Shown here: piece after piece, positions 34,657 through 43,828 of the stretch | Layout of the letters: the number at the start of each line of letters is the position of its first letter | How positions within the stretch are numbered: the first letter of the stretch is position 1 | Source: IMCC2047 sp041395865 | GTDB lineage: Bacteria; Pseudomonadota; Gammaproteobacteria; Pseudomonadales; IMCC2047 | Direction: 5' to 3' | Assembly: GCA_041395865.1 (NCBI GenBank) | Contig: JAWKZQ010000005.1 | Location: 62,001-126,000 of the forward strand | Length of the DNA stretch: 64,000 bases | The notes under the pieces: generated by a model | Told to the model about the DNA's origin: nothing | Databases searched by the model: none | The model's input: only the letters and a program-made list of their open reading frames with translations | Position numbers and translations under genes: made by a program

Positions 34657-35928
34657 ATGGGGCTGTTAGCACTCGGCATCAATCACAAGACGGCACCGGT
34701 CAATGTCCGGGAACAGGTGGCTTTTGCCCCTGAAGATATGCATAACGTGCTGCAACAGGCCTGCGCAGCGCTGCACCTGCATGAGCTGGCCATTCTTTCC
34801 ACCTGTAATCGTACCGAGCTGTATTGCGTCACAGATATAAAAGGGAGTCGAGATGTGCTGGAGTGGCTTGGCAGCCATCATCAGCTCTGTCCCGATGAAC
34901 TGGAGCGTTGCAGTTACGCCTATTGGGACGAAGAAGGCATCAAGCACATGATGCGTGTGGCCAGCGGACTGGACTCGATGGTGTTGGGCGAACCGCAGAT
35001 TCTGGGGCAGATAAAGTCGGCTTATGCCGTGGCCAAGGATGCCAAAACCATCGGCGGCTACCTGGAAAAACTGTTCCAGAGCACCTTTTCCGTGGCCAAG
35101 CAGGTGCGTACCGAAACCGCCATCGGGGAAAGCCCGGTCTCGGTTGCCTATGCGGCGGTCAGCCTGGCGCAGCATATTTTTGCCGACATGAGGCGCAGCA
35201 AGGCGTTATTAATCGGCGCCGGCAAGACGATCGATCTGGTTGCACGCCACCTACAGCAAAATGGCGTGACCAATATGGTGGTGGCGAACCGGACACTGCA
35301 ACGTGCCGAGGAGTTGGCGGCGAACTTCGGTGCCCAGGCGGTATTGTTGTCGGATATCCCCGAGCAGTTGCTGGATGCGGACATTGTGATTGCTTCCACA
35401 GCGAGCCAATTGCCCATTCTTGGCAAGGGTGCAGTCGAGCGGGCGATCAAAAAACGCAAGCACAGGCCCATGTATATGGTTGATATCGCGGTGCCCCGGG
35501 ATATCGAACCGGAGGTGGGCGAGCTGTCCGATGTGTACCTCTATTCGGTCGACGACCTGAAGCAGGTGATCGACGAAAACTTGAAATCGCGCCAGAACGC
35601 CGCGCTTGAAGCGGAAAGTTTTGTCGAACTGGGCGCAGAGAACATGATGCGCGAAGTCAGGGCGCTGGATGCCGTTTCAACGGTACGGGCTTACCGCCAG
35701 CAGTCCGATAATATTCGCGAGCAGGAGCTCGGCAAGGCCTTGAAGCAGCTGCAAAACGGACAGGATCCGCAGCAGGTAATGGCGCAATTTGCACGGGCTC
35801 TGACCAATAAGCTGGTGCATACGCCCTGTATCCAGATGAAAAAGGCCTCCTCCGAGGGGCGCGCTGAACTGATGGACTGGGCGCAGGAATTGTTGGGGCT
35901 GGATGACAGCCACAAAGACGAACATTAA
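34657..35928 (+). CDS. hemA: Glutamyl-tRNA reductase
   Basis: First committed step of tetrapyrrole synthesis by the C5 route: reduces Glu-tRNA to glutamate-1-semialdehyde with NADPH. It has 423 residues. The N-terminus GINHKTAPVNVREQVAF and the catalytic cysteine C50 in LSTCNRTELY are clear; a Rossmann domain follows (LLIGAGKTIDLVARHL), then a dimerisation helix. The frame is open upstream to 34606, but ATG 34657 gives the family start. prfA starts 11 bases after the stop. Confidence 0.97.
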   Translation: MGLLALGINHKTAPVNVREQVAFAPEDMHNVLQQACAALHLHELAILSTCNRTELYCVTDIKGSRDVLEWLGSHHQLCPDELERCSYAYWDEEGIKHMMRVASGLDSMVLGEPQILGQIKSAYAVAKDAKTIGGYLEKLFQSTFSVAKQVRTETAIGESPVSVAYAAVSLAQHIFADMRRSKALLIGAGKTIDLVARHLQQNGVTNMVVANRTLQRAEELAANFGAQAVLLSDIPEQLLDADIVIASTASQLPILGKGAVERAIKKRKHRPMYMVDIAVPRDIEPEVGELSDVYLYSVDDLKQVIDENLKSRQNAALEAESFVELGAENMMREVRALDAVSTVRAYRQQSDNIREQELGKALKQLQNGQDPQQVMAQFARALTNKLVHTPCIQMKKASSEGRAELMDWAQELLGLDDSHKDEH

Positions 35929-35939
35929 ATGAGATTGCA

Positions 35940-37028
35940 ATGAAAGCATCAATTTTGACCAAACTGGATCACCTGAAGGATCGATACGAAGAGCTTGCGG
36001 CACTGATGAGTGACCCGGATGTGATTGGCAATCAGAACAAGTTTCGCGACTACTCCAAGGAGTACGCTGAGATTGAGCCGGTGGTGAAAAGTTACAGCCA
36101 GTACCTGCAGGTGCAGGAAGACCTGGAAGAGGCGCAACTGCTTTTGAAGGATGATGATCCTGATATGCGCGCCATGGGCGAAGAGGAGGTCAGCACAGCC
36201 AAAGAAAGTCTCGAAGGGCTGGAGCTGGATTTGCAGAAACTGCTGTTATCCAAGGACCCGAACGACGCCAACAATACCTTTGTGGAAATCCGCGCCGGAA
36301 CGGGGGGTGATGAAGCTGCCATTTTTGCTGGCGACCTGTTCAGGATGTACTCCAAATATGCCGAGAATAAGGGCTGGCGTATGGAGGTGATTAGCGAGAA
36401 TCGCGGCGAGCACGGTGGCTACAAGGAAATTATTACCCGTATTGAGGGGCGTGACGTCTACGCTCACCTTAAGTTCGAATCCGGCGCCCACCGCGTTCAG
36501 CGTGTGCCGGAAACGGAATCGCAGGGGCGGGTACATACCTCGGCTTGTACGGTGGCGGTGTTGCCGGAAGCGGATGAGTTGGATGCCATCGAAATCAACA
36601 AGGCGGATTTACGCGTGGATACCTTCCGTGCCTCGGGCGCAGGTGGTCAGCACGTGAACAAAACCGACTCGGCAATTCGTTTAACGCATATCCCGACCGG
36701 GGTAGTGGTGGAATGCCAGGACGAGCGTTCGCAGCACAAAAACCGGGCCCGGGCCATGTCGCTGTTGCAGGCTAAGTTGCAGAATATGGCCCAGGAGCAG
36801 CAGCAATCGGAAGAAGCCAGTGCACGGCGCAGCCTGGTAGGGTCAGGTGACCGTTCCGAGCGTATTCGTACCTATAACTATCCGCAGGGGCGGGTGACCG
36901 ACCATCGCATCAATCTGACGCTTTATAAGCTGCCGGAAATAATGGAAGGTGGCATGGATGAGGTTGTCCAGTCCTTGATTAATGAGCACCAGGCTGAGCA
37001 GCTGGCCGCGCTTTCCGGCAACGAATAG
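35940..37028 (+). CDS. prfA: Peptide chain release factor 1
   Basis: Recognises UAA and UAG stop codons and triggers peptide release. It has 362 residues. The codon-recognition tripeptide is PET (190-192, in VPETESQGR), and the catalytic GGQ is at 235-237 (ASGAGGQHVNKTDSA); Gln237 is the substrate of PrmC, encoded next. It sits in the conserved hemA-prfA-prmC order. Confidence 0.98.
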   Translation: MKASILTKLDHLKDRYEELAALMSDPDVIGNQNKFRDYSKEYAEIEPVVKSYSQYLQVQEDLEEAQLLLKDDDPDMRAMGEEEVSTAKESLEGLELDLQKLLLSKDPNDANNTFVEIRAGTGGDEAAIFAGDLFRMYSKYAENKGWRMEVISENRGEHGGYKEIITRIEGRDVYAHLKFESGAHRVQRVPETESQGRVHTSACTVAVLPEADELDAIEINKADLRVDTFRASGAGGQHVNKTDSAIRLTHIPTGVVVECQDERSQHKNRARAMSLLQAKLQNMAQEQQQSEEASARRSLVGSGDRSERIRTYNYPQGRVTDHRINLTLYKLPEIMEGGMDEVVQSLINEHQAEQLAALSGNE

Positions 37029-37045
37029 CTTGTTTGCTCAACGCC

Positions 37046-37900
37046 ATGCCCTCATCCGTCGGTGATTTGCTGAATGACTTGACGCAGCAATTTGCAGGCG
37101 TCTCCGACAGCCCGAGGCTGGATGCCGAAGTCCTGCTCGGTTTTGTCTTAGCGCAGACGAAAACCTGGCTCTATACCTGGCCTGAGCGGGAGTTGTGTGA
37201 GTCGCAATTAGTCTCGCTTCAGGCCTTGGTAGCACGCCGCCTGCAGGGCGAGCCGATCGCCCACCTGACTGGGCAGCGCGATTTCTGGTCACTGGAACTG
37301 GAGGTGACGCCTGATACGCTGATACCCCGTCCGGAAACCGAGTTGTTGGTGGAGATCGTGCTGGCGCTTTTGAGCGATCGGCAGGCTGAAAAAATGAGCC
37401 TGCTTGATATGGGGACGGGGACTGGTGCTATTGCCCTCGCCCTTGCCAGCGAGCGACCCGCCTGGCAGATTGACGGCGTTGATCGAATCGCTGCGGCCGT
37501 TGAGCTGGCTGAGCGAAACCGGCGGCGCCTTAATATTCCTAATGCGACTTTTTTGCAGAGCGACTGGTTTTCCTGCCTGCGTAACCGGCGTTTCCACCTG
37601 ATCGTCAGCAATCCGCCTTATATTGACTGTGAGGATGTGCATTTAAACCAGGGTGATGTGCGCTTTGAGCCGCGCTCGGCGCTGGTTGCCGACGAGCAGG
37701 GGCTTGCGGATATACAGCACATCGTTCGTGAAGCACCCGGCTACCTGCTGGCTCAGGGATGGTTGTTGTTTGAACACGGCTACCGGCAGGGGGATGCCGT
37801 ACGGAGGTTGTTAATTGAGCGGGGGTTTAGTCACGTGGAAACACGCTGTGACCTGGCTGGACTCGAGCGGGCGACCTTCGGGTGCTGGACTGGCGGTTAG
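37046..37900 (+). CDS. prmC: Release-factor glutamine methyltransferase PrmC
   Basis: N5-methylates the glutamine of the GGQ motif in release factors. It has 284 residues, with an N-terminal helical substrate domain, SAM motif LLDMGTGTGAIALALA (123-128 the glycine core), and the catalytic NPPY at 189-192. Two in-frame starts are possible, TTG 37034 or ATG 37046, neither with a good ribosome binding site, so coupling to prfA just upstream is likely. I prefer the ATG. The conserved IPRPETELLV motif is present. Confidence 0.94.
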   Translation: MPSSVGDLLNDLTQQFAGVSDSPRLDAEVLLGFVLAQTKTWLYTWPERELCESQLVSLQALVARRLQGEPIAHLTGQRDFWSLELEVTPDTLIPRPETELLVEIVLALLSDRQAEKMSLLDMGTGTGAIALALASERPAWQIDGVDRIAAAVELAERNRRRLNIPNATFLQSDWFSCLRNRRFHLIVSNPPYIDCEDVHLNQGDVRFEPRSALVADEQGLADIQHIVREAPGYLLAQGWLLFEHGYRQGDAVRRLLIERGFSHVETRCDLAGLERATFGCWTGG

Positions 37901-38056
37901 CAGGAAAGCCGCCCTTCAACTGCGTAATGCTTGCAGAAAGCACGGAATGATTCTGGCTTAACCGCCAATGTCTGCAGACGCTGATAATGGATACCGCTGG
38001 GCCTCCCCAGCGACAGCCAATCAATCGACGAGTTTATTGCAACTCATTTGCCTGGC

Positions 38057-38095
38057 GGATGCCCCTTCTGGTCGACTGGGCAGGCATCCTTTATT
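38057..38095 (+). terminator. Terminator candidate after prmC
   Basis: Stem GGATGCC (38057-38063) with GGCATCC (38083-38089), followed by TTTATT. It lies about 155 bases past prmC in a 270-base gap that holds no supported gene. Confidence 0.4.
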
Positions 38096-38172
38096 CGTGA
38101 AGCCTTGAGTGCGGACTCGATGGGGCCGAAATTGTTGACGAGCTGAACGCCCTGTTACGGCCCTGGCGCTGT

Positions 38173-38586
38173 TTAGAGATCCAGTATATTGCCGTAGGGC
38201 AGGAACTTGTTGTCGGTGTTTGACTTGATCCAGGCAATTAATTCGGCATCGGGAAATGCGCCGCGGTTTTTGAGTTCACGACACAGCCAGACGACAGGGG
38301 ACTTGCTGCCCGCTTCCCAGCCGGGTAGTTGCATTTCTGCCAGGGTGAAAAAACGCACCAGATGAACCAGCGTATCCGGTTCAAGGTTGGCGGCGCTGCT
38401 TAGCCAGTCCTCCTTGTGATGCTTCATCAAGTGACGATGGGCATTGATTTGTTCGCTCGATAGCGTTTGCTGAAGCTGATCCAGTTTTCCATCCGCACTG
38501 ATTTGTGCCAGTTGTAAAAGCACCTCTTTATCGATGCCGGGGGTGTCGCCTTGCTGACTGGGGTCCCAGGTGTCTACAGTGCTCAT
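38173..38586 (-). CDS. Conserved-looking hypothetical protein
   Basis: A 137-residue soluble, mostly helical, acidic protein (VLLQLAQISADGKLDQLQQTLSSEQINAHRHLMKHH, then LVRFFTLAEMQLPGWEAGSKSPVVWLCRELKNRGAFP, ending DNKFLPYGNILDL). I do not recognise a named family. The start at 38586 has GAGGG about ten bases upstream; an ATG at 38631 is the alternative. Codon use is like its neighbours. It lies beside another uncharacterised gene on the same strand. Confidence 0.75.
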   Translation of the reverse strand: MSTVDTWDPSQQGDTPGIDKEVLLQLAQISADGKLDQLQQTLSSEQINAHRHLMKHHKEDWLSSAANLEPDTLVHLVRFFTLAEMQLPGWEAGSKSPVVWLCRELKNRGAFPDAELIAWIKSNTDNKFLPYGNILDL

Positions 38587-38684
38587 GTCTTTTCTACCCT
38601 CAATCTGTTGCCTTGGTGGATGCCGGTTCACGGCCCGGCGATTCTACACGTTTCCTGTTGGGAAGCACAGGAGGATTGTGCCTG

Positions 38685-39359
38685 TTACCAGCGTTTCAGT
38701 TGATTAACGGGAGTCGTCACCGGCCGGGCAATCAAACCGCTTTGGGTCATATAAACCGTATATTGCGCCTGATCGGACATGGGCAGGTAAACGGCGCTGC
38801 CGTAATAGGCATCAACGAGCGGTAGCCAGCTGGGGTAACGTTTGACATAGGACCACAGGTCGAGGCCGGGCTCGCTGTGAAGCTCATAGGCAGAGGCGGG
38901 TGTCGTGCGGGCTTGCTGCAGGTTTTGATAACGTCCGCTGAGGCGATGCAGTTTGTAAAGGGCGTCAAGCCCTAACAGGTTGGCGTAGCCGTGCCATTTA
39001 AGGACCTTGGCATCGAGCTGCCATTCATCGCCCCTGATTTCGAATTCCTGGACTCGGTTTTCGTCGATAAAACTGACGGAAGCGAGGTATCGTTGCGGTG
39101 CAAGTTTAGAAAAGTAGAACTGTGCAACCGGCTGCTCATGGGTCAAACGGCCGTAGCTGCCGATGTTGATCAGTACGGCCATCGCTGCGAGCCCCAGTGC
39201 GCAGAGCAGTGCGCCGCTGCAGCACTGGCTGCCGCCTCGAACAGCGTGGAGTTTGCAGCAGTGCCTGATGCCGCGGATGCTGAGCCAGATACCCAGCGCT
39301 GTTACCAGGATAAAGGCGATCAGCAGGGGGATGATGGGGAACTGACTGAGAAGCTGCAT
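38685..39359 (-). CDS. Membrane-anchored hypothetical protein
   Basis: A 224-residue protein with two N-terminal transmembrane helices (about 8-28 and 47-67) separated by a short cysteine-rich basic loop (RHCCKLHAV, SQCC). A soluble C-terminal domain, probably periplasmic, begins around YGRLTHEQPVAQFYFSKL. Similar proteins in gammaproteobacteria are often loosely labelled efflux-related; I see no transporter features and give no function. It precedes the 38173 gene and follows the histidine kinase on the minus strand with a 23-base gap, so it may share that transcript. Confidence 0.78.
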   Translation of the reverse strand: MQLLSQFPIIPLLIAFILVTALGIWLSIRGIRHCCKLHAVRGGSQCCSGALLCALGLAAMAVLINIGSYGRLTHEQPVAQFYFSKLAPQRYLASVSFIDENRVQEFEIRGDEWQLDAKVLKWHGYANLLGLDALYKLHRLSGRYQNLQQARTTPASAYELHSEPGLDLWSYVKRYPSWLPLVDAYYGSAVYLPMSDQAQYTVYMTQSGLIARPVTTPVNQLKRW

Positions 39360-39382
39360 GTTCGTGTGAATAATTGATGGCG

Positions 39383-40729
39383 CTAAGTTAAGGGTAGTTC
39401 GACCTGAACCTGTGCGCCACCCAGTCTGGAGCGACCCAGTGTCAGCTTTCCGTGATAGCTTTGGATAATATCCTGGGCCACGGTTAAACCCAGACCCTGG
39501 CCTGGATGGCGGGTATCGGCACGATTGCCGCGCCCAAGCACCTGGCTGAGCTGCGCTTCGGGGATCCCGCCGCCATCGTCGTTGATGCTGATCACCAGTT
39601 GCCGCTGGTCACTTTGGGCAGTAATCGACACGTGGCGATTGCAAGCTTTAAAGGCGTTATCGAGCAGGTTGCCGAGCACTTCCAAAAGGTCCCGCTCGTC
39701 GGCGCGATAGTTGAAGTTGTCGGCGATGTTATTGACTGTTTCGACAGCCTTGTCCGCGTAAACCTTGCTGAGGGTACGCAGAAGTTTGTCGGCAAGCGGT
39801 TTCAGCCTGACGGGGGGTATGGATAGCGGGTTGCTGCGGCCGGTTTTAGCGCTGGCGCGTTGCAATTGGTGGCTGACGATTTCATCCATGCGGGCAAGTT
39901 GCTCGGAAAGACTTTGTTGGTCTTCCTCCCGGTTGCCCGATTTCAGTGTCAAGCCACGCAGGATGGCCAAGGGGGTTTTCAGGCTGTGGGCAAGATCGGC
40001 CAGCGTGTCGCGGTATCGCTGGCGCTGGTGGCGCTCATTTTTGATCAGCACATTGAGGTTGTGGGTTACGGTTGTCAATTCGGCTGGGTAACGGTCGCTG
40101 AGCTGCTCTTTTTGCCCGCTTTCAATCGCCTGAATTTCTTTAGCCAGTCGGCGAAGCGGGGCAAGCGCCCAATGCATGATGATTCCTTGCAGCGCGATCA
40201 GCAGTATCGCGATGCCGCAAAACCAGCGCCACAGTGAGGCTCGAAATTCGGCGATTTCAGACAACAGGGTTTGAGTGCTTTGTAATACATAGACCTGGTA
40301 ATGGCGTTCGATGCCTTCCTCGGGCTCCCAGATAATACCGTAGCTGAGCATCAATACGGGCCCGCCCGCATTCAGGTGCTGTAGCCGGAATTGGCCGGTA
40401 TCCGTTTTTGGCAGCGTTGGAATGTTTAGGCTAACGGCTGAGGGCGAGCGCCAGGTTTCCTGCTGTTCGGCCGTCGAGATAATGGCGTACAGGCCGGAGT
40501 CGAGTTGGTTAAACAGCGGGTCAGACAGCTGTTCGGGCATCACCAGCTTGCCGTTATCATCGTCGCTGGCGGCAAGCAGGGAATAGAAGTGGGCTTTCAG
40601 TTTCTCCACCAGCGCAGTTTCAGCACTGTGGCGAAAGGCATGGTCCAGTGCGTAACCGCTTAGGCCGAGCGACAGTATGATAAAGAGCGTCAGGGATACC
40701 AGTAACCGTTTGCGTATTGATGGCGCCAT
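39383..40729 (-). CDS. phoQ: PhoQ-like sensor histidine kinase
   Basis: Inner-membrane sensor of an OmpR-type two-component system, 448 residues. TM1 is at about 8-28, a periplasmic sensor domain of about 140 residues follows, and TM2 is at 168-188. HAMP-like and dimerisation segments carry the phospho-acceptor H248 in HSLKTPLAIL. The ATPase has the N box (LGNLLDNAFKA) and GQGLGLTVAQDI. The H-box wording and the C-terminal GGAQVQVELPL are close to PhoQ, which senses divalent cations or cationic peptides; the ligand here is not proven. The start overlaps the phoP stop (TGATG). Confidence 0.88.
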   Translation of the reverse strand: MAPSIRKRLLVSLTLFIILSLGLSGYALDHAFRHSAETALVEKLKAHFYSLLAASDDDNGKLVMPEQLSDPLFNQLDSGLYAIISTAEQQETWRSPSAVSLNIPTLPKTDTGQFRLQHLNAGGPVLMLSYGIIWEPEEGIERHYQVYVLQSTQTLLSEIAEFRASLWRWFCGIAILLIALQGIIMHWALAPLRRLAKEIQAIESGQKEQLSDRYPAELTTVTHNLNVLIKNERHQRQRYRDTLADLAHSLKTPLAILRGLTLKSGNREEDQQSLSEQLARMDEIVSHQLQRASAKTGRSNPLSIPPVRLKPLADKLLRTLSKVYADKAVETVNNIADNFNYRADERDLLEVLGNLLDNAFKACNRHVSITAQSDQRQLVISINDDGGGIPEAQLSQVLGRGNRADTRHPGQGLGLTVAQDIIQSYHGKLTLGRSRLGGAQVQVELPLT

Positions 40730-41400
40730 CAGTTAAGACTCAGTTGGTAGCCGCGTCCACGCAGGGTGGTTATGGGGTTTTCCTGGTTGTGCGGATCGAG
40801 CTTTTTCCGCAGGCGGCCAATAAGGACCTCAATGACATTGCTGTCCCGGTCATAGTCTTGAGCATAAATATGTTCGGTAAGTTCCGTTTTGGAGACAACC
40901 TTCTGCGGGTTAAGCATCAGGTATTCCAGGATTTTGTATTCGTAGGCCGTCAGGTTGATCGCCTGTTTGCGCGCCAGCACCTGCTGGGTACGTGTGTCGA
41001 GCTGAATGTAACCCGCACTTAGAACCGGGTTTGCCTGTCCGGCGGCGCGACGTATCAGGGCGTTGAGACGAGCCAACAGTTCTTCCATATGGAAGGGTTT
41101 GACCAGGTAATCGTCTGCGCCGGCTTCAAGGCCCTCCACTTTGTCCTGCCAGTTGGCACGGGCAGTGAGAATCAGGATAGGGTAGTTGTGCTTTTGTTCA
41201 CGCAGGCGCTGGATTAACTCGATGCCGTTAAGCTTTGGCAGGCCAAGGTCTATGATGGCAATGTCATAGGGGTATTCTTGCCCGTAATACAGCCCTTCCT
41301 GGCCGTCGGCGGCTTGGTCAATGCTGTAGCCGGCATCACTGATTGCGTCAGCCAATTGTTGGCGCAGTTGAGGTTCGTCTTCAACGATGAGGGCACGCAT
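40729..41400 (-). CDS. phoP: PhoP-like response regulator (OmpR family)
   Basis: A 223-residue regulator: receiver domain 1-115 with phospho-acceptor D51 in IIDLGLPKLNG and the conserved lysine in VKPFHMEELLARL, then a winged-helix DNA-binding domain ending TTLRGRGYQLSL. The sequence runs close to PhoP of enterobacteria (LTARANWQDKVEGLEAGADDYLVKPFH). Its cognate kinase gene follows with a one-base overlap. A PepSY protein gene lies 11 bases upstream in the same direction. Confidence 0.92.
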   Translation of the reverse strand: MRALIVEDEPQLRQQLADAISDAGYSIDQAADGQEGLYYGQEYPYDIAIIDLGLPKLNGIELIQRLREQKHNYPILILTARANWQDKVEGLEAGADDYLVKPFHMEELLARLNALIRRAAGQANPVLSAGYIQLDTRTQQVLARKQAINLTAYEYKILEYLMLNPQKVVSKTELTEHIYAQDYDRDSNVIEVLIGRLRKKLDPHNQENPITTLRGRGYQLSLN

Positions 41401-41411
41401 ACCGCTTAAAC

Positions 41412-41762
41412 CTACCGGTTATTCGCCTGGGCGTTGATGTGCAATGTTTTGATGCGCCCCGAGTCAGTCAGCACCTTGATTTTATAATAGGCGTGCTGCT
41501 TCTTTTGGATCAGTTCTGCCGACAGGACTTTGCCGTTGGTGCGTTGCTGGGCGATGTCAATGGCCTGAGCCTTGGAGATGTAGGCCTGCTCGCGAGCAAG
41601 CAACCAGGGACGTGCAGGTTTCTCGGCGATAAAGGCATTGCCGGTAACTTCGCGAGTGTAGGCATTGTCGGTTGTGTAATGCCCGTCAAAATGCTGAGCT
41701 TGGGCCTGCGGTGTCAAACTCAGGCAGGAGAGCAGAACGAATAGGGTTGAGAAAGGTTTCAT
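41412..41762 (-). CDS. Periplasmic PepSY-domain protein
   Basis: A 116-residue exported protein: signal peptide about 1-22 (ending AQAQ), then a single PepSY domain at about 60-115 (ISKAQAIDIAQQRTNGKVLSAELIQKKQHAYYKIKVLT). PepSY proteins often occur beside PhoPQ-type systems and are thought to modulate periplasmic proteases or the sensor. It leads the minus-strand phoP-phoQ transcript, so co-expression is likely. Confidence 0.85.
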   Translation of the reverse strand: MKPFSTLFVLLSCLSLTPQAQAQHFDGHYTTDNAYTREVTGNAFIAEKPARPWLLAREQAYISKAQAIDIAQQRTNGKVLSAELIQKKQHAYYKIKVLTDSGRIKTLHINAQANNR

Positions 41763-41869
41763 GGCGTTTAGGCTGCGTGAGTCGGGTTATCTTTGTCAGG
41801 CAGTTTAGCTTTAAATGAGTGACCCTGTTAACTCTATATTGGATTGGCTTCCTGGCGACAGCTTTGTTA

Positions 41870-41903
41870 CAGGTAAGCCGCAGCGGGGCAAGCGGCTTAC
41901 CTG
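41870..41903. terminator. Strong hairpin after the glycine-zipper gene
   Basis: A 12-bp perfect stem, CAGGTAAGCCGC (41870-41881) with GCGGCTTACCTG (41892-41903) and a 10-base loop. It lies just downstream of the minus-strand gene at 41925. No T-run follows on either strand. Confidence 0.5.
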
Positions 41904-41924
41904 CAGAACCAAAGCCAAGAACAC

Positions 41925-42455
41925 TTAATAGTGGTTTGCCGGTGTGACGGAAACCCTGACTTTGATGCGATCGCCGGGATGATGCGGCATTTGGGTGTGA
42001 TAGACATTGCCGTGGTATTTATAGCTCACGCGGTAGCCGGTGATGTGTTCTTCCTCGTGGTAATCCTGGTAGGTTTGGCAAACCTGCTCGGTAGTGTAGT
42101 AATGGTGACCGGGGCCGGCGTTTTTGCGGCCGATATCACGACCAATCGAGCCGCCCAGGACGGAGCCCACCAGAACGCCGGCCTTTTTCGCATCGCTATG
42201 ATGGCCCAGCTCGTTGCCGATCAGCCCGCCAATGACGGCCCCGACAATGGTGGGGGTGGCGGAACGCTGTCTGGGCTCCTGGTAATGGGAAACCTGTTCG
42301 TCCCAGCATTCTTGACGAGGCGTGCTGACACGAACAATTTTTACGATGGGCTCGGCGCTGATGACGCGTGCATAGTCATGGCTCTGTTTGTGTCCTGCCA
42401 TGGCCGCAGGGCTGATCAGTGTGGCAGCCAGTAGAAAAGCTGTTGTTTTTTTCAT
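41925..42455 (-). CDS. Glycine-zipper 2TM surface protein
   Basis: A 176-residue exported protein with signal peptide about 1-20 (LISPAAMA) and a glycine-zipper pair (IVGAVIGGLIGNELG and VLVGSVLGGSIGRDIG) at about 72-110. This is the glycine-zipper 2TM (Rick_17kDa_Anti-like) pattern of outer-membrane proteins. The C-terminus is rich in His and Tyr. The frame extends upstream to 42572, but the ATG at 42455 with GAGAGGA gives the signal peptide. The function of these proteins in envelope stability is only broadly known. Confidence 0.85.
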   Translation of the reverse strand: MKKTTAFLLAATLISPAAMAGHKQSHDYARVISAEPIVKIVRVSTPRQECWDEQVSHYQEPRQRSATPTIVGAVIGGLIGNELGHHSDAKKAGVLVGSVLGGSIGRDIGRKNAGPGHHYYTTEQVCQTYQDYHEEEHITGYRVSYKYHGNVYHTQMPHHPGDRIKVRVSVTPANHY

Positions 42456-42629
42456 TTGCTTATCCTCTCTCGGGGACGGTTTATTGATTCTGGCTATAAG
42501 AATAAGCGGGCGTAACTGAACCGGAGCTGAACCAAAATTAACAACTGCTGCAGTTTCTTGCAGGTTTGCCAATTCAAGGGCATGGGGGTAAAGTTCGTCG
42601 ATTAATTTATGGATGGATTTAATGGCATT

Positions 42630-43730
42630 ATGACCCCCTTAGAACGTTATCAGCATGACCTTGATGATGGTGTTTTGCAGCCCGATGTCGCTCAGGCGGA
42701 AGCCGTGCAGCAGCTACAGCGGCTCTATGAGGAATTGGTGCGCAGCGCACCTGCAGAGGGCGGCTCCCTGCTGAAAAAACTGTTTAGAAAACAGGAGGCA
42801 GCCGTCGTACCAAAAGGGCTGTATTTCTGGGGCGGTGTGGGTCGTGGTAAAACCTACCTGATGGATGCCTTTTACGACAGCCTGCCTTTCGAGCAGAAAA
42901 TGCGTGTCCATTTTCACCGTTTTATGCAGATGGCGCACCGCCGCCTCAAGGATTTGGCTGGTGTGAAGAACCCGTTGCAAATTCTGGCGCGGCAAATGAA
43001 GGCGGACAACCGGGTTATCTGCTTTGACGAGTTTTTTGTTTCAGATATCACCGATGCCATGATTTTGGGCGGCCTCATGGAAGAGTTGTTTAATCAGGGC
43101 GTTACCCTGGTGGCGACATCGAACATTGTGCCCGATGACCTTTATAAGGATGGTTTGCAGCGGCAACGCTTTTTGCCTGTCATTGACCTGCTTAAGCAGC
43201 ATACCCGGATCCTCAATGTGGATGGTGGAATAGATTATCGATTGAGGGTGCTTGAACAGGCGGAAATCTATCACTACCCGCTTGATCGTGAGGCTGACAA
43301 AAGCCTGATGAGCAGTTTTATGCAGTTAGCGCCCGATCTGGAAACGATCACCGAAGGCGAGCAGATAGAGATCGAAGGCCGAAAGCTGACCACGGTTCGC
43401 TGTGACGATGATATCGTTTGGTTTGAGTTTGCAGAGTTGTGCGATGGGCCGCGCAGTCAAAACGATTATATTGAGATAGCGCGTATGTATCACGCGGTGC
43501 TGGTGAGCAATGTGCCGGTACTGGGCGGTAATAAGGATGACCAGGCGAGGCGTTTTATTAATATGGTCGACGAGTTCTACGACCGTAAGGTGAAACTGAT
43601 TATTTCCGCGGCGGCGCCGATTGTGGAACTCTATTCGGGGGGACGGCTTGGCTTCGAGTTTGAACGCACCCAGAGCCGTCTGCTTGAGATGCAGTCGCAC
43701 GATTATCTCGCACGGGCGCACAAGGCATAA
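42630..43730 (+). CDS. zapE: Cell division ATPase ZapE (AFG1 family)
   Basis: P-loop ATPase that associates with the Z ring in E. coli. It has 366 residues. The family start TPLERYQHDLDDG-x-xQPD precedes Walker A GGVGRGKT (68-75) and Walker B CFDEFFVSDI (D133, E134). ATG 42609 is an in-frame alternative seven codons upstream. Neither start has a clear ribosome binding site, so I use the family N-terminus. It faces the glycine-zipper gene divergently. Confidence 0.92.
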   Translation: MTPLERYQHDLDDGVLQPDVAQAEAVQQLQRLYEELVRSAPAEGGSLLKKLFRKQEAAVVPKGLYFWGGVGRGKTYLMDAFYDSLPFEQKMRVHFHRFMQMAHRRLKDLAGVKNPLQILARQMKADNRVICFDEFFVSDITDAMILGGLMEELFNQGVTLVATSNIVPDDLYKDGLQRQRFLPVIDLLKQHTRILNVDGGIDYRLRVLEQAEIYHYPLDREADKSLMSSFMQLAPDLETITEGEQIEIEGRKLTTVRCDDDIVWFEFAELCDGPRSQNDYIEIARMYHAVLVSNVPVLGGNKDDQARRFINMVDEFYDRKVKLIISAAAPIVELYSGGRLGFEFERTQSRLLEMQSHDYLARAHKA

Positions 43731-43757
43731 TTGCTTGAAAATAAATCAAATCTTGGC

Positions 43758-43786
43758 TTGTGCGGGGGTTGTGATTAGCGTAGAAT
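43758..43786 (+). promoter_or_regulatory. Promoter of rplM-rpsI
   Basis: TTGTGC (43758-43763), 17-base spacer, TAGAAT (43781-43786), followed by a GC-rich start region (CCGCGCC) typical of growth-regulated promoters. The transcript would have a leader of about 35 bases before the L13 ATG. Confidence 0.55.
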
Positions 43787-43828
43787 CCGCGCCTCACTTG
43801 TAGGAATGAAACGAAGACTAATTATTAC

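Noticed and set aside
37901..38172. Possible decayed coding sequence after prmC
   Set aside because: Short open stretches exist but none resembles a protein that usually follows prmC; only a weak terminator is supported.
41931..42434. 167-codon plus-strand frame with hydrophobic stretches
   Set aside because: Antisense to the glycine-zipper gene; its hydrophobic runs mirror the zipper codons.
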